Below, one piece after another: positions 36,185-46,584 of a stretch of 64,000 nucleotides of DNA. The notes beneath the pieces are model-generated. The model was not told the DNA's origin, ran no database searches, and was given only the letters and a program-made list of their open reading frames with translations. The position numbers and the translations under genes are program-made. The stretch's first letter is position 1. Each line of letters begins with the position of its first letter. The stretch is from CAWATZ01 sp963784995 (GTDB taxonomy: Bacteria; Planctomycetota; Planctomycetia; Gemmatales; Gemmataceae). The DNA lies in assembly GCA_963784995.1 (NCBI GenBank), contig CAWATZ010000003.1, positions 496,001-560,000 on the forward strand, read 5' to 3'.

Positions 36185-37731
36185 TTAGCGCTGGCAGTAA
36201 AACGTATTCGGTGTCGGCGTCACTCCCATCGCATATTCAAGCCGGGCCAGGGCGATGAGGTAGTCGTGAATCGCGTTCAGGTGATCCATCTGGGCGCGGG
36301 TCAGCGAACTCTCGGCCTCGACGATCTCGGTGGGGGTGGCGTCTCCTTTCTCGGCCCGGGCTTTGACGAGCCGTAACGTCTCCTCGGTCTGGGTGACGGC
36401 CGGCCTGGACCGGTCGATCCCCCGGTGAACGGTGGACAGGTTGCGATACGCCTCGGTGACCTGGAAGGCGATGGTGTCGGCGATGGACTCGGCCTGGGCC
36501 ACGACCGCGCGGACCTTCGAGTCGTTCACGTGCAGCTCGCCCACACGCTTGCCGCCTTCAAACAGGCCCCACTCCAGCTTGATGAAACCCAGGGCGAAGT
36601 CGGCGTGGCCTCGGGGGTCCGACTGCTGAAAGTCGAAGGCGTCGCCCTGGGCCACGATCCGCGGGGCGAAGTCCGCTTTCGCCACCTTCTTGCCTTCCTC
36701 GGCCACCGCGATCGTCTCACGGGCCACCCGGAACTCACGGCGCTGGCCGACCGCGGTCTGCAAACACTCCTCCAGCGATTTTGGGCAAGATGGCAGGACC
36801 AGGTCGGTTTCGAGGCAGGTTGGCGCATTGACGTTGATGCCAACGGCGAGGTTCAGCGAGGCGACCGCCACCGCCTCGGCAGTCTGGGCGGCATCGAACA
36901 GTTGCTGGCTCTGGGCCAGCAGGACTTCGGCCCGCAGCTCCTTCTCCTTCTCCAGAACGTCCTTTTTGACCTGCTTCTTGACATTCTCCAGATCGGCATC
37001 CGCCCGGCGAACCGCCGCCGCCGCGGTGTTCTTCAAGGCTCGGGTCCGCAGCACCTGGTAGTAGGCCACCGAAACTTCGTTGGCCACCGTCTGGTAGGCC
37101 CGCTCGCACTGCAGCTGAGCAATGTCGGTCGCCAGCCCAGCCTGGTTATACCGACCGAGCGCCGGCCGAAGTCGCAGATGAGCCATTGCACTTTGAGGTC
37201 AACCAGCTCGTAGCCGGTGTTGATTTGCAGGCCGATAGGGATTGAGCCAATGGCGGGAAGGAACGTGAAGCCAGGAAGCGGTCCCAGCGGGGTACTGTGA
37301 CCGCCGACGTTCAGATCGAAGCCGCCAAACGAATACCCGGCCGCCACCAGGGGTAGAAAGGGAGCGAACGCGATCTCTCGCGATCCCTTGGCTTGCTCGA
37401 CGCTTTCCAGGTAGACGCGCAAGCGCGGCTGCTGCCGGAACGCTGTGTCGATCGCCTGGGCCAGGGTCAGAACCTCTGCAGGCGGACAGCTGCCGTTACT
37501 TCTCTCCTCAGGTATCGGTACTGGGCCTTTTTCGGAGGCAACCGGATCGACTGGTTTGGGTTCGTCCGCTGGAGGCGTCTGTGCTGGTTCGGGAGGAAGG
37601 ATTCGCTGGGCAAGACCTGCCTCATGGCTGTACTGTCCGTGGCCGCACCCAGCTACCGAACTTAGCAAGAGGACCCAGAGCAGCTGCTGCCCAATCCGGA
37701 ACAGCCCTGGGGTAGCCGCCTCAGTGGGCAT
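36185..37731 (-). CDS. TolC/NodT-family outer-membrane efflux lipoprotein (frameshifted)
   Basis: ATG 37731. The lipobox is LLLSSVAGC, so it is probably a lipoprotein. The mature part begins with a Pro-rich linker, then VLTLAQAIDTAFRQQPRLRV, the usual start of OEP domains. A one-base shift near 37160 connects VQWLICDFGRR to GRYNQAGLATDIAQLQCERA. The second half has YYQVLRTRALKNTAAAAVRR, a long coiled coil, FALGFIKLEWGLFEGGKRVG and ARAEKGDATPTEIVEAESSL, as in TolC. About 514 residues. It would give the outer-membrane channel for an efflux pump such as the HlyD/MFS pair. Confidence 0.83.
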
Positions 37732-37768
37732 GGTCAGGCCCTCGAAGATTCCTTCTGTAGGAGTTATA

Positions 37769-37803
37769 TCGGTTATACGGGCAACAACGTTGAGGATAAC
37801 CGA
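37769..37803. promoter_or_regulatory. TCGGTTAT inverted repeat upstream of TolC gene
   Basis: TATCGGTTAT (37767-37776) and ATAACCGATT (37796-37805) are complementary at 9 of 10 positions, centred about 55 bp upstream of the TolC start in an A+T-richer gap. A plausible operator for a TetR/MarR-type regulator; none is nearby. Confidence 0.35.
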
Positions 37804-37931
37804 TTACGAAGCGACCAGTTCCCGCGATGCCTTCGGACTGCTGTACGGCGGGTAGCGGAGGTCGGGGTCGATCCGCGTGCCGTGGTACAGGACGCCGCGC
37901 TAGTTGTTGGTGGATTCGATCGTTCGGCGCT

Positions 37932-39629
37932 CTAATCGTTCGCGTACATGGCGTCGAGGCGCTGATGAGCCAGGGCGAGTGCTGGCGGGAGGTCCATCTT
38001 GTCCGTGACGACCTCGACATAGCTCGCCGATTCGCCCGTGGAAGCCCTGGCCAGGGCGGCGTCGAGTTCCCCGAGCGTGGCGACTTTGGCGGTGGACCCG
38101 CTGCGCGGGTGCCCCCCTGGCAGCCCAGTGCGGCGGGCAGGGCGTGATAGTTCCAGGGGGCGAGGTCGTTGTAGACCCAATCCGGATTCGCCTCCAGCGC
38201 CCGCTCGACCGTGTAGCCCGCGTTGTTGAGAACGAAGATAATGGGCTTCAAGCCGTTGCGTCCCATCGTGCCAACGTCGACGGCAGTGAGCTGGTGTGAG
38301 CCTTCGCCAGTGAAGAGCACGGTCCGTCGGGATCGGTCGGCGAGCGCGACGCCCAGGGTGGCCCCGGTGGCCCATCCGATCGAGCCCCAGAGAGGCTGGC
38401 TGTGTACCTCCGCGCCGTCGGGAAGGGGGAGCGGGACGAAGCCCATGGTGGTGCTGCCGCTCTCAATGACGATCTGATCTCGCGGCTTCAGAAAGTCTCG
38501 ATAACGGGGGTACAGCGCCGCCGCGGTAATCGGGTCGTTCGGCTTGCCGCCTGGTTTCCCAGGAGCCTCCAGGCGCGTCGCCGAGTATCCGAAGTTCTTT
38601 TGGACCGATCTGGCCAGCATTTCAAAGACGTCGCCCATCCGGACGGGGTTATAGATTCGGTCCCCGATGCGGACGTGATCGATGCCGATGGTCACGAGCC
38701 TCTCGGGCGCGATGCGGCTCGAGTAGGCGGCCGTATTGATGTCGTTGAAGCTGACGCCCCCGGCGTCGATGACCAGGTCGGCACCCTCGACCGCCTCGCG
38801 GACGGCGGGGGACGAAGCGGCCCCCGCATACGTCCCGACGAACTGGGGATGAGCCTCCGACAGGACTCCCTTGTCCATCGCCATCGCGGCGAACGGGCAG
38901 CCCAGCGCCTCGATCAACGCCCGGAGGTTTTGCTGAAGCTTGAAGCGCGACACCGTGTAGGCGGGAAGGACGGCCAGCGAGCGCGCTCGCTGAATCCGCT
39001 CCGTGATCGCCGCGACGGCCTTGGCCAGATCGGGGCCGCTAGCGGGCTTGGGGTACGGGGCCGGGTCGGAGGCCGTGACCGGGGTTGATGGCATAGTCGG
39101 AGGCAACGAGGACGTAGGCCGGCCGGCTCTCCGCCCGCGCCGTGGCGATCACCCGCTCCATTTCGTGGACGCAGTTGTCGGGAGTGATCACCGCCGAGAC
39201 GCACGCGGCCTGCGCCGAGATGTTAGCGAAGTTCTGGAACACCCCGTCGCCCAGCGTGTGGTGGATGATCTGGCCGACACGCTGGCTGCGCATCGTCGGC
39301 ATGCCAACGAGGTGAAAAACGCACGACCGCTCGGCTTTGGCCCCCATCACGCCGTTGAGCGCGGACAGCTCGCCGACGGCGTACGTGGTCATCAGCATCG
39401 AACAACCCCGGACGCGGGCATAGCCGTCGGCCGCGTAGGCCGCGTCCAGCTCGTTGGAACAGCCGATCCAGCGGATCGCCTCGCTCCGCGCGACCGCGTC
39501 GCAGAGCTTGAAGGCGAAGTCCCCCGCGACGCCGAAGCAGTCGGTGATCCCCTCACGTGCCAGCCGTTGGACGATGTAATCCGCGACAGTCGGTTGCTTA
39601 ATCATTGGATAGTCTCCAGATCCAGTCAC
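37932..39629 (-). CDS. pyruvate/indolepyruvate decarboxylase-family ThDP enzyme (two frameshifts)
   Basis: The ATG at 39603 (MIKQPTVADYIVQRLAREGI) or one slightly upstream starts the protein. Motifs: CFGVAGDFAFKLCDAV, the catalytic Glu in CSNELDAAYAADGYAR, GAKAERSCVFHLVGMPTMRS. A shift near 39085 leads to LAKAVAAITERIQRARSLAV, CPFAAMAMDKGVLSEAHPQF and the ThDP-Mg motif GEGSHQLTAVDVGTMGRNGL ... FVLNNAGYTVE. A second shift near 38110 lies at a GGACCCGC palindrome; the end reads GELDAALARASTGESASYVE. About 565 residues. The reaction would be 2-oxoacid to aldehyde plus CO2. Confidence 0.83.
38094..38122. repeat. GGACCCGC-palindrome repeat in decarboxylase gene
   Basis: GGACCCGCTGCGCGGGTGCC followed by CCCC is shared exactly with 42010-42034; a variant (GACCCGCAAGCGGGTGCCCC, reverse strand) is at 14774-14796. 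ACCCGC and GCGGGT can pair. It coincides with a frameshift in this gene. Confidence 0.7.
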
Positions 39630-39821
39630 AAGCCCGAAGCAGAAACGCTGGGACGTGACAGGGGTTACCGAACGGGATACAATGCAACAGCCGTGCCGCT
39701 GCTGTCGGGGATTGCTTCCAGCCTCTCCGTCTCTCCTCCGCTATAAGGCTAAGCGTTGAGGCAGTACACCCGGCAGCAGGATTCTCGGCCTTCCTTTCGC
39801 CGCGCTCCAACGGGAGTCGTC

Positions 39822-39890
39822 ATGGAAGACCTGGCCCGCCGCTTAGATGAACAGCCAGCCGACCCCGGCGGGGAGGAGCCAGCACGATGA
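39822..39890 (+). other. 22-codon reading frame overlapping kinase start
   Basis: ATG 39822 (MEDLARRLDEQPADPGGEEP) ends at TGA overlapping the kinase start codon (ATGA). In the other two kinases of this window that junction is formed by an ECF sigma gene. Here only a 22-residue frame remains, possibly a leader peptide or the stub of a lost sigma gene. The 190 bp upstream have no gene. Confidence 0.35.
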
Positions 39891-42800
39891 CCGAAGACAC
39901 GCGAGTCCAGCAACTGCTCGACGAACTGCTCACCTCGCACGCCACGCCCGAGGAGGTCTGCGAGTCGTGCCCGGAGCTGCTGCCCGTGGTCCGCAAACGG
40001 TGGCGGCAAATCCGCCGCCTCCGCGCTGACCTCGACGTCTTCTTCCCTGTGGCCGAGGCCACCCCGCCGCCGGAGGGGACGGACCTGCGGCAGGTCCCGG
40101 GCTACGAGGTGGAGGCGGTGCTCGGCCATGGCGGGATGGGCATCGTCTTCCGGGCCAGGCACCTGCGCCTCGATCGCCTCGTGGCGCTGAAGATGCTGCT
40201 GGCCGGCGCCTGCGCCGCCCCGCACGAGAAGGCCCGCTTCCAGCGGGAGGTGGAGGCGGCCGCCGGGCTGCGGCACCCGAACGTGGTGCAGATTTACGAC
40301 GTCGGCGACGTGGGCGGGCAGCCGTACTTCACGATGGAACTCATGGACGGGGGCAGCCTGGCCCAGAAACTGGCCGGAGTGCCGCAGCCGGCCCGCCAGG
40401 CCGCCCGGTTGGTGGCGACCCTCGCCGGGGCCGTGCAGGCGGCGCACGAGCGCGGCATCATCCACCGCGACCTGAAGCCGGCCAACGTCCTGCTGACGGC
40501 CGACGGCACGCCCAAGATCAGCGACTTCGGCGCTGGCCCGGCGGCAGGATGACAGGGCAGCCCTGACCCAGACCGGCGAGGTGGTCGGGACGCCCAGTTA
40601 CGTGGCCCCGGAACAGGCCCTGGCGCGGCCAGGCGCGGTCGGGCCAGCCGCGGACGTCTACGCTCTGGGGACGATCCTGTACGAGTTGCTGACGGGCCGG
40701 CCGCCGTTCCGCGCCGAGACGGCGGCGGCGACGGTCCAGCAGGTGATCCACCAGGAGCCCGTGCCTCCGTCCCGGCTGAATGCCAAGGTGCCCCGCGACC
40801 TGGAGACCGTTTGCCTGAATTGCCTGGAAAAGGAGCCGCGGCGGCGCTACGGCTCGGCCAGGGCTTTGGCCGACGACCTGGGGCGGTTCCTCGACGGCCG
40901 GCCGGTCCTCGCCCGCCCGACGAGCTGGGCGGAACGCGGGTGGCGGTGGTGTCGGCGGAACCCGCGGGAAGCGGCGCTGGCAGGGCTGGCGCTGTTGGTC
41001 CTCTTGCTGGTCGCGGGCGGGGCCTGGTGGGCGGAACGACAGTGGACGAAGCGACAGGCCGAGCAGTCCCGCCAGGAAGAGCGAACGCGGCAGGGGGTGT
41101 CCAGGGCCCTGGAGCAAGCCAAAAGCAAGCGCCGCCAGGCCCGCTGGCCCGAGGCGAGGGAGGACCAGGCGCAGGCGGCCCTGCTGATCGGCGCGGACGG
41201 CCCGGAGGACCTGCGGCGGGAGCTGGAACGGTCACGCCGCGACTTGCAGGTCGCCGAAACACTGGACGACATCGCTCAAAGCAAAGCGATCGTCGCCGAC
41301 GGGCGGGTCGATCCGGCCCAGGCCGCGCGCAACTACGAGCGGGCATTCCGCGGCTACGGCCTCGCGGTCCGGGACAAGGGCGTGGCGGAACTGGCCGAGA
41401 CTGTCCGCGGCTCGGACCTCGAACGGGAGCTGGTGGACGCCCTGGACGATTGGGTCTTCCTGGAGCCGAGCGACCTCGCCAGGAAACTGGCCGCCGTCGC
41501 CAGCGCGGCCGACCCGGCCCCCTGGCGCGTCCAGGTCCGCCGGGCGGTGGCGGAGCGGAACGTCCTGGCCCTGGCCCTGCTTGCCGACACGGCGCCCTGC
41601 GAGGAGCAGTCCGTGCCGCTGGTACTCGGGTTGGCCCGGCGGTTCCTCTCGACTGACGAGGAACGGCTGGCGCTCGCCGCCGGCGGCACCAGCGACCTGG
41701 GGTCCCTGGCCGCTCCGGGGGGCAGCATCCTCGGGGCCATCGCGCTGGCCTCTTCGAGGGCCGACTCGGTCGGGCGTCTGCGGCGGCTTCAGCAGGAACG
41801 CCCCGACGACTTCTGGGTCAACTTCGAGCTAGGCAATGCGCTGGTGGCCAAGGGTCAGGCGGAAGCGATCCGCTACTACCAGGCGGCGCTGGCCGTCCGC
41901 AGGTCCTCGGTCGCCGTCCGCCTCAACCTCGCCGGCATTCTGGTCCACGAGGGGCGGGTGGGAGAAGCGGTCGGCTACCTCCGCCAGGCGGTCCAGCTCG
42001 CCTCCGGACCCGCTGCGCGGGTGCCCCCCCTGCGCGCGCCAACCTCGGCGCCGCCCTGGCAATCGACGGGCAGCTCGACGAGGCGGTCGGCCAGTTCCGC
42101 CAGGCCCTCCGGCTCGACCCCGAGAACGCCAGGACTCACTATCACCTCGGCCTCGCCTGGGAGAGCAAAGGCCGGCCGGAGGACGCCCTCGAGCAGTTCC
42201 GCAAGGCCCTGGAAATCGACCCCCAGTTCGCCGCCGCCCAGGCCAGCCTCCTCAGCAGCCTCCGGCGCCTGGGCCGGCTCGACGACGCCATCGAGCATTT
42301 CCGGCAGACCCTCCGAACCCACCCCGATGACGCCAACGCCCACAACCACCTTGGCGCGGCGCTCGTGGCCAGGGGGCGGACCGACGAGGCCATTGGGCAC
42401 TTCCAGCAGGCCCTCCGGATCAGCCCCGAGGACGCGAGCACGCACACCAACCTCGCCTTCGCTCTGTTCCGCAAGCGGCGCCTGGACGAGGCGCTCGAGC
42501 ACCTCCGGCAAGCGGTGGCCAGCAACCCGAAGCACCTGGACGCACAAAAGGGTTTGCGGACCCTCTTGCGGCGTCTGGGCCGGCCGGGCGAGGCGCGGGC
42601 CGCCTGGGAGGCGGCCCTGAGGGCGAACCCCCCCGAACACGTCGCCTGGTACGGTTACGCGGAGTTCTGCCTGTTCCTCGGCCAGGAAGACGAGTACCGC
42701 CAGGCCCGGCACGCCTTGCTCCGGAGGTTCTCCGCGGCCACCGACCCACAGATCGCGGAAAGGACGGGCCGGGCGTGCCTGCTCCTGCCCACTTCAGGGG

Positions 42801-43150
42801 AGGAGCTGCAGAAAGCGGTCGCCCTCGCCGGGCGCGCCTCGGCCGCCGACCGATCGAAGTATCAAGGGATTTACGCCCACTTCCTGTTCGTCCGCGGCCT
42901 GGCGGAATACCGTCAGGGGCAGCTCGCCCAGGCGATCACCACTCTGCGCGGGGAGGCGTCGCGGGAGCCGGCCGCCCAGCTCGTCCTCGCGATGGCGCTG
43001 CACCGGAGCGGACAAAAGGAGCAGGCCCGCGAAACGCTCGCCACCGCCGTCCGGGCTTACGACTGGAGGGCGGATCAGGCCCGCGACCAGGACGCCTGGA
43101 TCTGCCACGCACTCCGCCGCGAGGCCGAGCGCCTGATCCAGCCGGAATAA
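39887..43150 (+). CDS. Ser/Thr protein kinase with C-terminal TPR array (two frameshifts)
   Basis: ATG 39887. Residues 1-70 are a helical head (VQQLLDELLTSHATPEEVCE). The kinase has YEVEAVLGHGGMGIVFRARH, VALKMLL, IIHRDLKPANVLLTADGTPK and SDFG; a shift near 40540 restores TQTGEVVGTPSYVAPEQALA and YALGTILYELLTGRPPF. A TM helix follows (ALAGLALLVLLLVAGGAWWA), then a long helical region and TPRs (WVNFELGNALVAKGQAEAIR, YHLGLAWESKGRPEDALEQF, HNHLGAALVARGRTDEAIGH, HTNLAFALFRKRRLDEALEH). A second shift near 42015 coincides with the GGACCCGC palindrome. About 1,085 residues. No HxxxCxxC motif, unlike kinases 1 and 2. Confidence 0.87.
42010..42034. repeat. GGACCCGC-palindrome repeat in TPR kinase gene
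   Basis: GGACCCGCTGCGCGGGTGCC plus a C-run, identical to the copy at 38094-38122. It replaces the expected linker between two TPR units (after AVQLA and before ANLGAALA) and changes the frame. Confidence 0.7.
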
Positions 43151-43358
43151 GGCGAGCGGCAGGAGCAAAGTAGCCATCACGCTCCGCGTGATGCAGGCTC
43201 ATCACGCGGAGCGTGATGGCTACTTTGGGTAGTTTTTCTCCTGCCGTTCGCCTAAGGCGAGCGGCAGGAGCAAAGTAGCCATCACGCTCCGCGTGATGCA
43301 GGCTCATCACGCGGAGCGTGATGGCTACTTTGGGTAGTTTTTCTCCTGCCGTTCGCCT
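43149..43358. repeat. two tandem copies of a 105-bp palindromic element
   Basis: Two apparently identical 105-bp units in direct tandem, each with a 27-bp hairpin arm AAAGTAGCCATCACGCTCCG... pairing across CAGGCT, flanked by GGCGAGCGGCAGGAG at one end and CTCCTGCCGTTCGCC at the other, which are themselves near-complementary. It resembles a MITE. The unit begins within 1-2 bp of the TAA of the kinase gene. Confidence 0.85.
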
Positions 43359-43410
43359 AAGGTCCTTCGGGAAGCGGTCGATCCACAGGTTGAAACCAAC
43401 GTCGGATGTC

Positions 43411-44016
43411 TCAGTGGCCCCGTTCCGGAAGCGACTTGAGCCGCGCCAGGGCCACTGCGGACCAGGTCGCTCCGTGACAGATGAAATCGATGGCGAGACA
43501 CAACCCAACGAACCACCACCCCACAGCGGACCCGCCGAACCAGACGGCAACGCCCAGGAGCAAGGCGATTACTCCCGCGATCAGGATCCAGCTTCGCCCG
43601 TGGAATTGCGTTAGCAGGGAACGGCTCAGCCGGATCAACCCGCTCACGATCAGCAAGACCGCGATCAAGGCCACCAGGCTGACGCCCGTGTTGAGTGGAT
43701 AGGCCATCAGCAACAAGCCAAGGATTCCTTCCACTGCTCCCGCGGCCAGATGATGAAGGCTTGCCTTCCCCGTCACGGCAATGAAGGCGATCATGCCCTG
43801 CATGATGCCGCTGGCCAGCAGCAGGGGGCCAAATACCAGCACGGAAGACAGCTGCACAAAAGTCGCCAGGCCCATGCCGGCGATCCCAAGAAGCAGAAGC
43901 ACCACCCCGAGAGCCAGGAGCCATTTCCAGCGGGCCGTGGAGGGCGGACTGGAAGACTGCGGAGAATCCGTGCCGCCGGGTTTGGTTTCTTCCGCGTGAG
44001 CTGAAACGCCGGACAT
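43411..44016 (-). CDS. HdeD-family (DUF308) membrane protein
   Basis: 201 residues, ATG 44016 with GGAGGA 6 nt upstream. After a Ser/Pro-rich cytoplasmic head there are six TM helices (WLLALGVVLLLLGIAGMGLA, VFGPLLLASGIMQGMIAFIA, AVEGILGLLLMAYPLNTGVS, LVALIAVLLIVSGLIRLSRS, WILIAGVIALLLGVAVWFGG, VGWWFVGLCLAIDFICHGAT), the internal-repeat pattern of HdeD. HdeD is linked to acid and stationary-phase stress in enterobacteria. It follows the DUF1269 gene after 3 bp. Confidence 0.88.
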   Translation of the reverse strand: MSGVSAHAEETKPGGTDSPQSSSPPSTARWKWLLALGVVLLLLGIAGMGLATFVQLSSVLVFGPLLLASGIMQGMIAFIAVTGKASLHHLAAGAVEGILGLLLMAYPLNTGVSLVALIAVLLIVSGLIRLSRSLLTQFHGRSWILIAGVIALLLGVAVWFGGSAVGWWFVGLCLAIDFICHGATWSAVALARLKSLPERGH

Positions 44017-44019
44017 GAG

Positions 44020-44571
44020 TCATTCCTCCAATGGACCAGTGGTATCGCCCATCTGCGTGATTCGTATCGGTGCGCCAGCGGCCAGGGTGGACTGAATCAG
44101 CTTGGCTTGCTCGACGTCCACGTTGGTCTTCAGCACGGTCCCGCCCAATCCGCGGATGCCGTGCAGGATCACGTCCATGTCCCCACCACAATCCAGAACG
44201 AACAGGGCGGCAGTTCCTGGCTGCATCATCGCTTTCACCTCGCCGATGAAGTCGTCGCCGATCCCGACGGAGCCAGCGACCGCGCTGCCGGCGCCGCCCA
44301 CCACGGCGCCAACGGCTGTGCCGGTCAACGGCGCACCCAGGACCAGCCCCGTGAGGAAGCCAACGGCGGTGCAGGCCAGGGCGTTGGCGATTGTCGGAAA
44401 CGGCTTGTGGTCGATGGTGAACGAGCCATCCGGCTGACGGACGACCAGCGCCACGTCTTCGAGGATGAGAAAGTGTTTGCTCCACCCGAGCCTGGTGATT
44501 TCGTCCCGGGTCTGCTCGGCTCGCTTCACGTCGTCGCAGCCGACGGCCCACAAATTCCCGGTGTTGGTCAT
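44020..44571 (-). CDS. DUF1269 protein 1
   Basis: 183 residues, start ATG 44571 with GGAGGAGCGACC upstream. DUF1269 features: LWAVGCDDVKRAEQTRDEIT, VVRQPDGSFTIDHKP, the Gly/Ala-rich membrane-like stretch (VGFLTGLVLGAPLTGTAVGA, VVGGAGSAVAGSVGIGDDFI), MMQPGTAALFVL and GGTVLKTNVDVEQAKLIQST. The role is unknown; it commonly lies beside Usp and other stress genes. Paralogue at 48284-48796 shares the C-terminal block. Confidence 0.85.
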   Translation of the reverse strand: MTNTGNLWAVGCDDVKRAEQTRDEITRLGWSKHFLILEDVALVVRQPDGSFTIDHKPFPTIANALACTAVGFLTGLVLGAPLTGTAVGAVVGGAGSAVAGSVGIGDDFIGEVKAMMQPGTAALFVLDCGGDMDVILHGIRGLGGTVLKTNVDVEQAKLIQSTLAAGAPIRITQMGDTTGPLEE

Positions 44572-44595
44572 GGTCGCTCCTCCCTTTGGACGCGG

Positions 44596-46569
44596 TCAGC
44601 CGGAAGCCGAACGCGGCTGCCACGGTTTCAGGTCCGGCGGCGGGCTGGGGCCCAGGCGGTTCAGGCCGGGGGCGGCCTGGTAGATCGCGAACCCGGCGGC
44701 CGGGAGTGTCATTCGGACCGCCAGCGGCCCGTTCTTGCGCTCCACGGTCAATGTAGACGGTGGCGGTGCGCCCGGCTTTGGGGCATGCCAGAAGATCAGA
44801 TGAAACTCGTCACCCGCAACCCGAAACGTTGGCGCGACCGTCGAGTAGGCGGTGACGGGCTGTGCTTCATCGGTGTTCACCGCGACCAGGACTTCCTCAT
44901 CGACGAAGAGCCGCGACCAGGACACCAGCGAGCGCATCCGCTCACCCAGACGTTGCGGCAGGCCGAAAGCAACACCATCCCCCGAAATGTGATGCAGCAC
45001 CTGCCGGCCGCGGCGCAGCGGCGGCAATTTCTTGCGGAGGTCGATGAGCGCGGCCAGGGCTCGGTAAAGGTCGCCGTCCTCGTTGAAGAAATGGCGGCCC
45101 TGCGAACACAGGCCGCCGAACCGGCCGCCGAACATGCTCTCCCGGAGGACAACGTCCGAGCCGTTGGGGCGCCCGCCGCTGTCGAAACCCTGCTCCGATC
45201 CGTAGTAGATGCAGGGGATGCCCATGGTAGTGAGCTGCACGGCGAGCACGTTGAACGCCAGGTCGCGGAACCGACCCGCGCCGCAGAAGCGACATTTCGC
45301 GCTGCCCTTGCGGACCTGATCGTGATCGTCCACCAGGGTAACCACCTGGTTGCGATACCAGCGATGCCCTGTCGGCGCGTCCAGGACCCAGTTGCGGAAC
45401 AGGGAGAAATAATCCGCCGGGTCGGCGTAACCCGTGACCATCCGCTCCAGCTTGCCCGGTACGTCCTCGATTCCCAGGGCCGCGTCCAGCCCGGTTTTCT
45501 CCACGACTTCCCAGGCATGCTCGCGGCTGCCGCCGACCTCGCCGACCAGGAGGAAGCGTTCCTTGCCGACGCCCTGGGCGAACTCCCGCATCACGTCACA
45601 GAACATCCGCAGCGCCTCCGCGCTCACGTGCTTGGCGGCGTCGATCCGGAACCCATCGAGGTCAGCGTAGGCGATCCAGAAGCAGTAGACGAGACCGAGG
45701 GCGGACAGGGCCGAGGACGCCCGGCGATACTGCTCGTCCCACTGCACCCGGAGGTCGAGGGTCTTCAGGCTGAACATGTCCCCCTCGGCATACTCCGGGT
45801 AGTAATCCCAGCTGGTGATGTGCCCCTTGCGCAGAAAGCGGTCTGCATGCTGGAACTCGCGGGGCCAGATGGCCCCGTCCGGCCAGGCTCCTTCCAGTCC
45901 AGCGCCGTCGGGCAGGCCAAAGGGCAGCGTCGGCCGGCCGTCGCGGTCGTTGAAGCCGGCGACGGCGTAAGGCTTGCCGTCCCAGCGCGGGTCGTTGTAC
46001 CACTGGCCCGTAGCCGGGTCGTGCGTCGAATAGCGATCCGCGGCGTAGGTGAAGACGTTGCCGGTGTGGTGGGCAACGATGTCGAGGATGACGTAGATCC
46101 CCTGGTCGTGGGCCGCCTGGACGAAGTCGCGGAACTCCTCGCGCGTCCCGAAATGCGGATCCACGTCAAGGAAATTCTGAATCCCGTAGCCGTGGTAGCT
46201 CGGCTCGAACGCGCACTGCCGGAAGGGAGGGCTGACCCACAGAGCAGTGATGCCGAGCCGTCGCAGGTAGCCGAGTTTGCTTTTCAAGCCGGCCAGCGTC
46301 CCGCCCTGCCAGTCGCCGCCAGCGCGAAACCACGCATCGTAATCGACCCGACCGGAGTCTTCGAGCCGATACAGGGGTGTGGTGCCGATACGTACTGGCT
46401 GGTCTGCATTATCTCGGTAGCCGTCTTTTTCCTTGCCATCGGAGAATCGGTCCAGCAGCAAGAAGTACAACACCTGGTCCTCCCAGGCGGCCGGGGACGG
46501 AGTGAACTTCCGCCGCGTCAGGGAGGCGAAGTCGAGTTCCAGCAGGCTTTTTTCGATTTTCTCGGGCAT
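44596..46569 (-). CDS. alpha-amylase family glycoside hydrolase (GH13)
   Basis: 657 residues, intact. Four conserved GH13 regions: DIVAHHTGNVF, DGFRIDAAKH with the nucleophile Asp, LLVGEVGG with the acid Glu, and LVDDHDQ with the transition-state Asp. The N-terminus (LYFLLLDRFSDGKEKDGYRD) and LGITALWVSPPFRQC are typical. A C-terminal beta domain follows (VSWSRLFVDEEVLVAVNTDE). No signal peptide, so it should act on cytoplasmic glycogen, maltodextrin or trehalose. It is transcribed with the upstream metallophosphoesterase-like gene (15-bp gap). Confidence 0.92.
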   Translation of the reverse strand: MPEKIEKSLLELDFASLTRRKFTPSPAAWEDQVLYFLLLDRFSDGKEKDGYRDNADQPVRIGTTPLYRLEDSGRVDYDAWFRAGGDWQGGTLAGLKSKLGYLRRLGITALWVSPPFRQCAFEPSYHGYGIQNFLDVDPHFGTREEFRDFVQAAHDQGIYVILDIVAHHTGNVFTYAADRYSTHDPATGQWYNDPRWDGKPYAVAGFNDRDGRPTLPFGLPDGAGLEGAWPDGAIWPREFQHADRFLRKGHITSWDYYPEYAEGDMFSLKTLDLRVQWDEQYRRASSALSALGLVYCFWIAYADLDGFRIDAAKHVSAEALRMFCDVMREFAQGVGKERFLLVGEVGGSREHAWEVVEKTGLDAALGIEDVPGKLERMVTGYADPADYFSLFRNWVLDAPTGHRWYRNQVVTLVDDHDQVRKGSAKCRFCGAGRFRDLAFNVLAVQLTTMGIPCIYYGSEQGFDSGGRPNGSDVVLRESMFGGRFGGLCSQGRHFFNEDGDLYRALAALIDLRKKLPPLRRGRQVLHHISGDGVAFGLPQRLGERMRSLVSWSRLFVDEEVLVAVNTDEAQPVTAYSTVAPTFRVAGDEFHLIFWHAPKPGAPPPSTLTVERKNGPLAVRMTLPAAGFAIYQAAPGLNRLGPSPPPDLKPWQPRSASG

Positions 46570-46584
46570 CGCTGTTGTTCCCCA

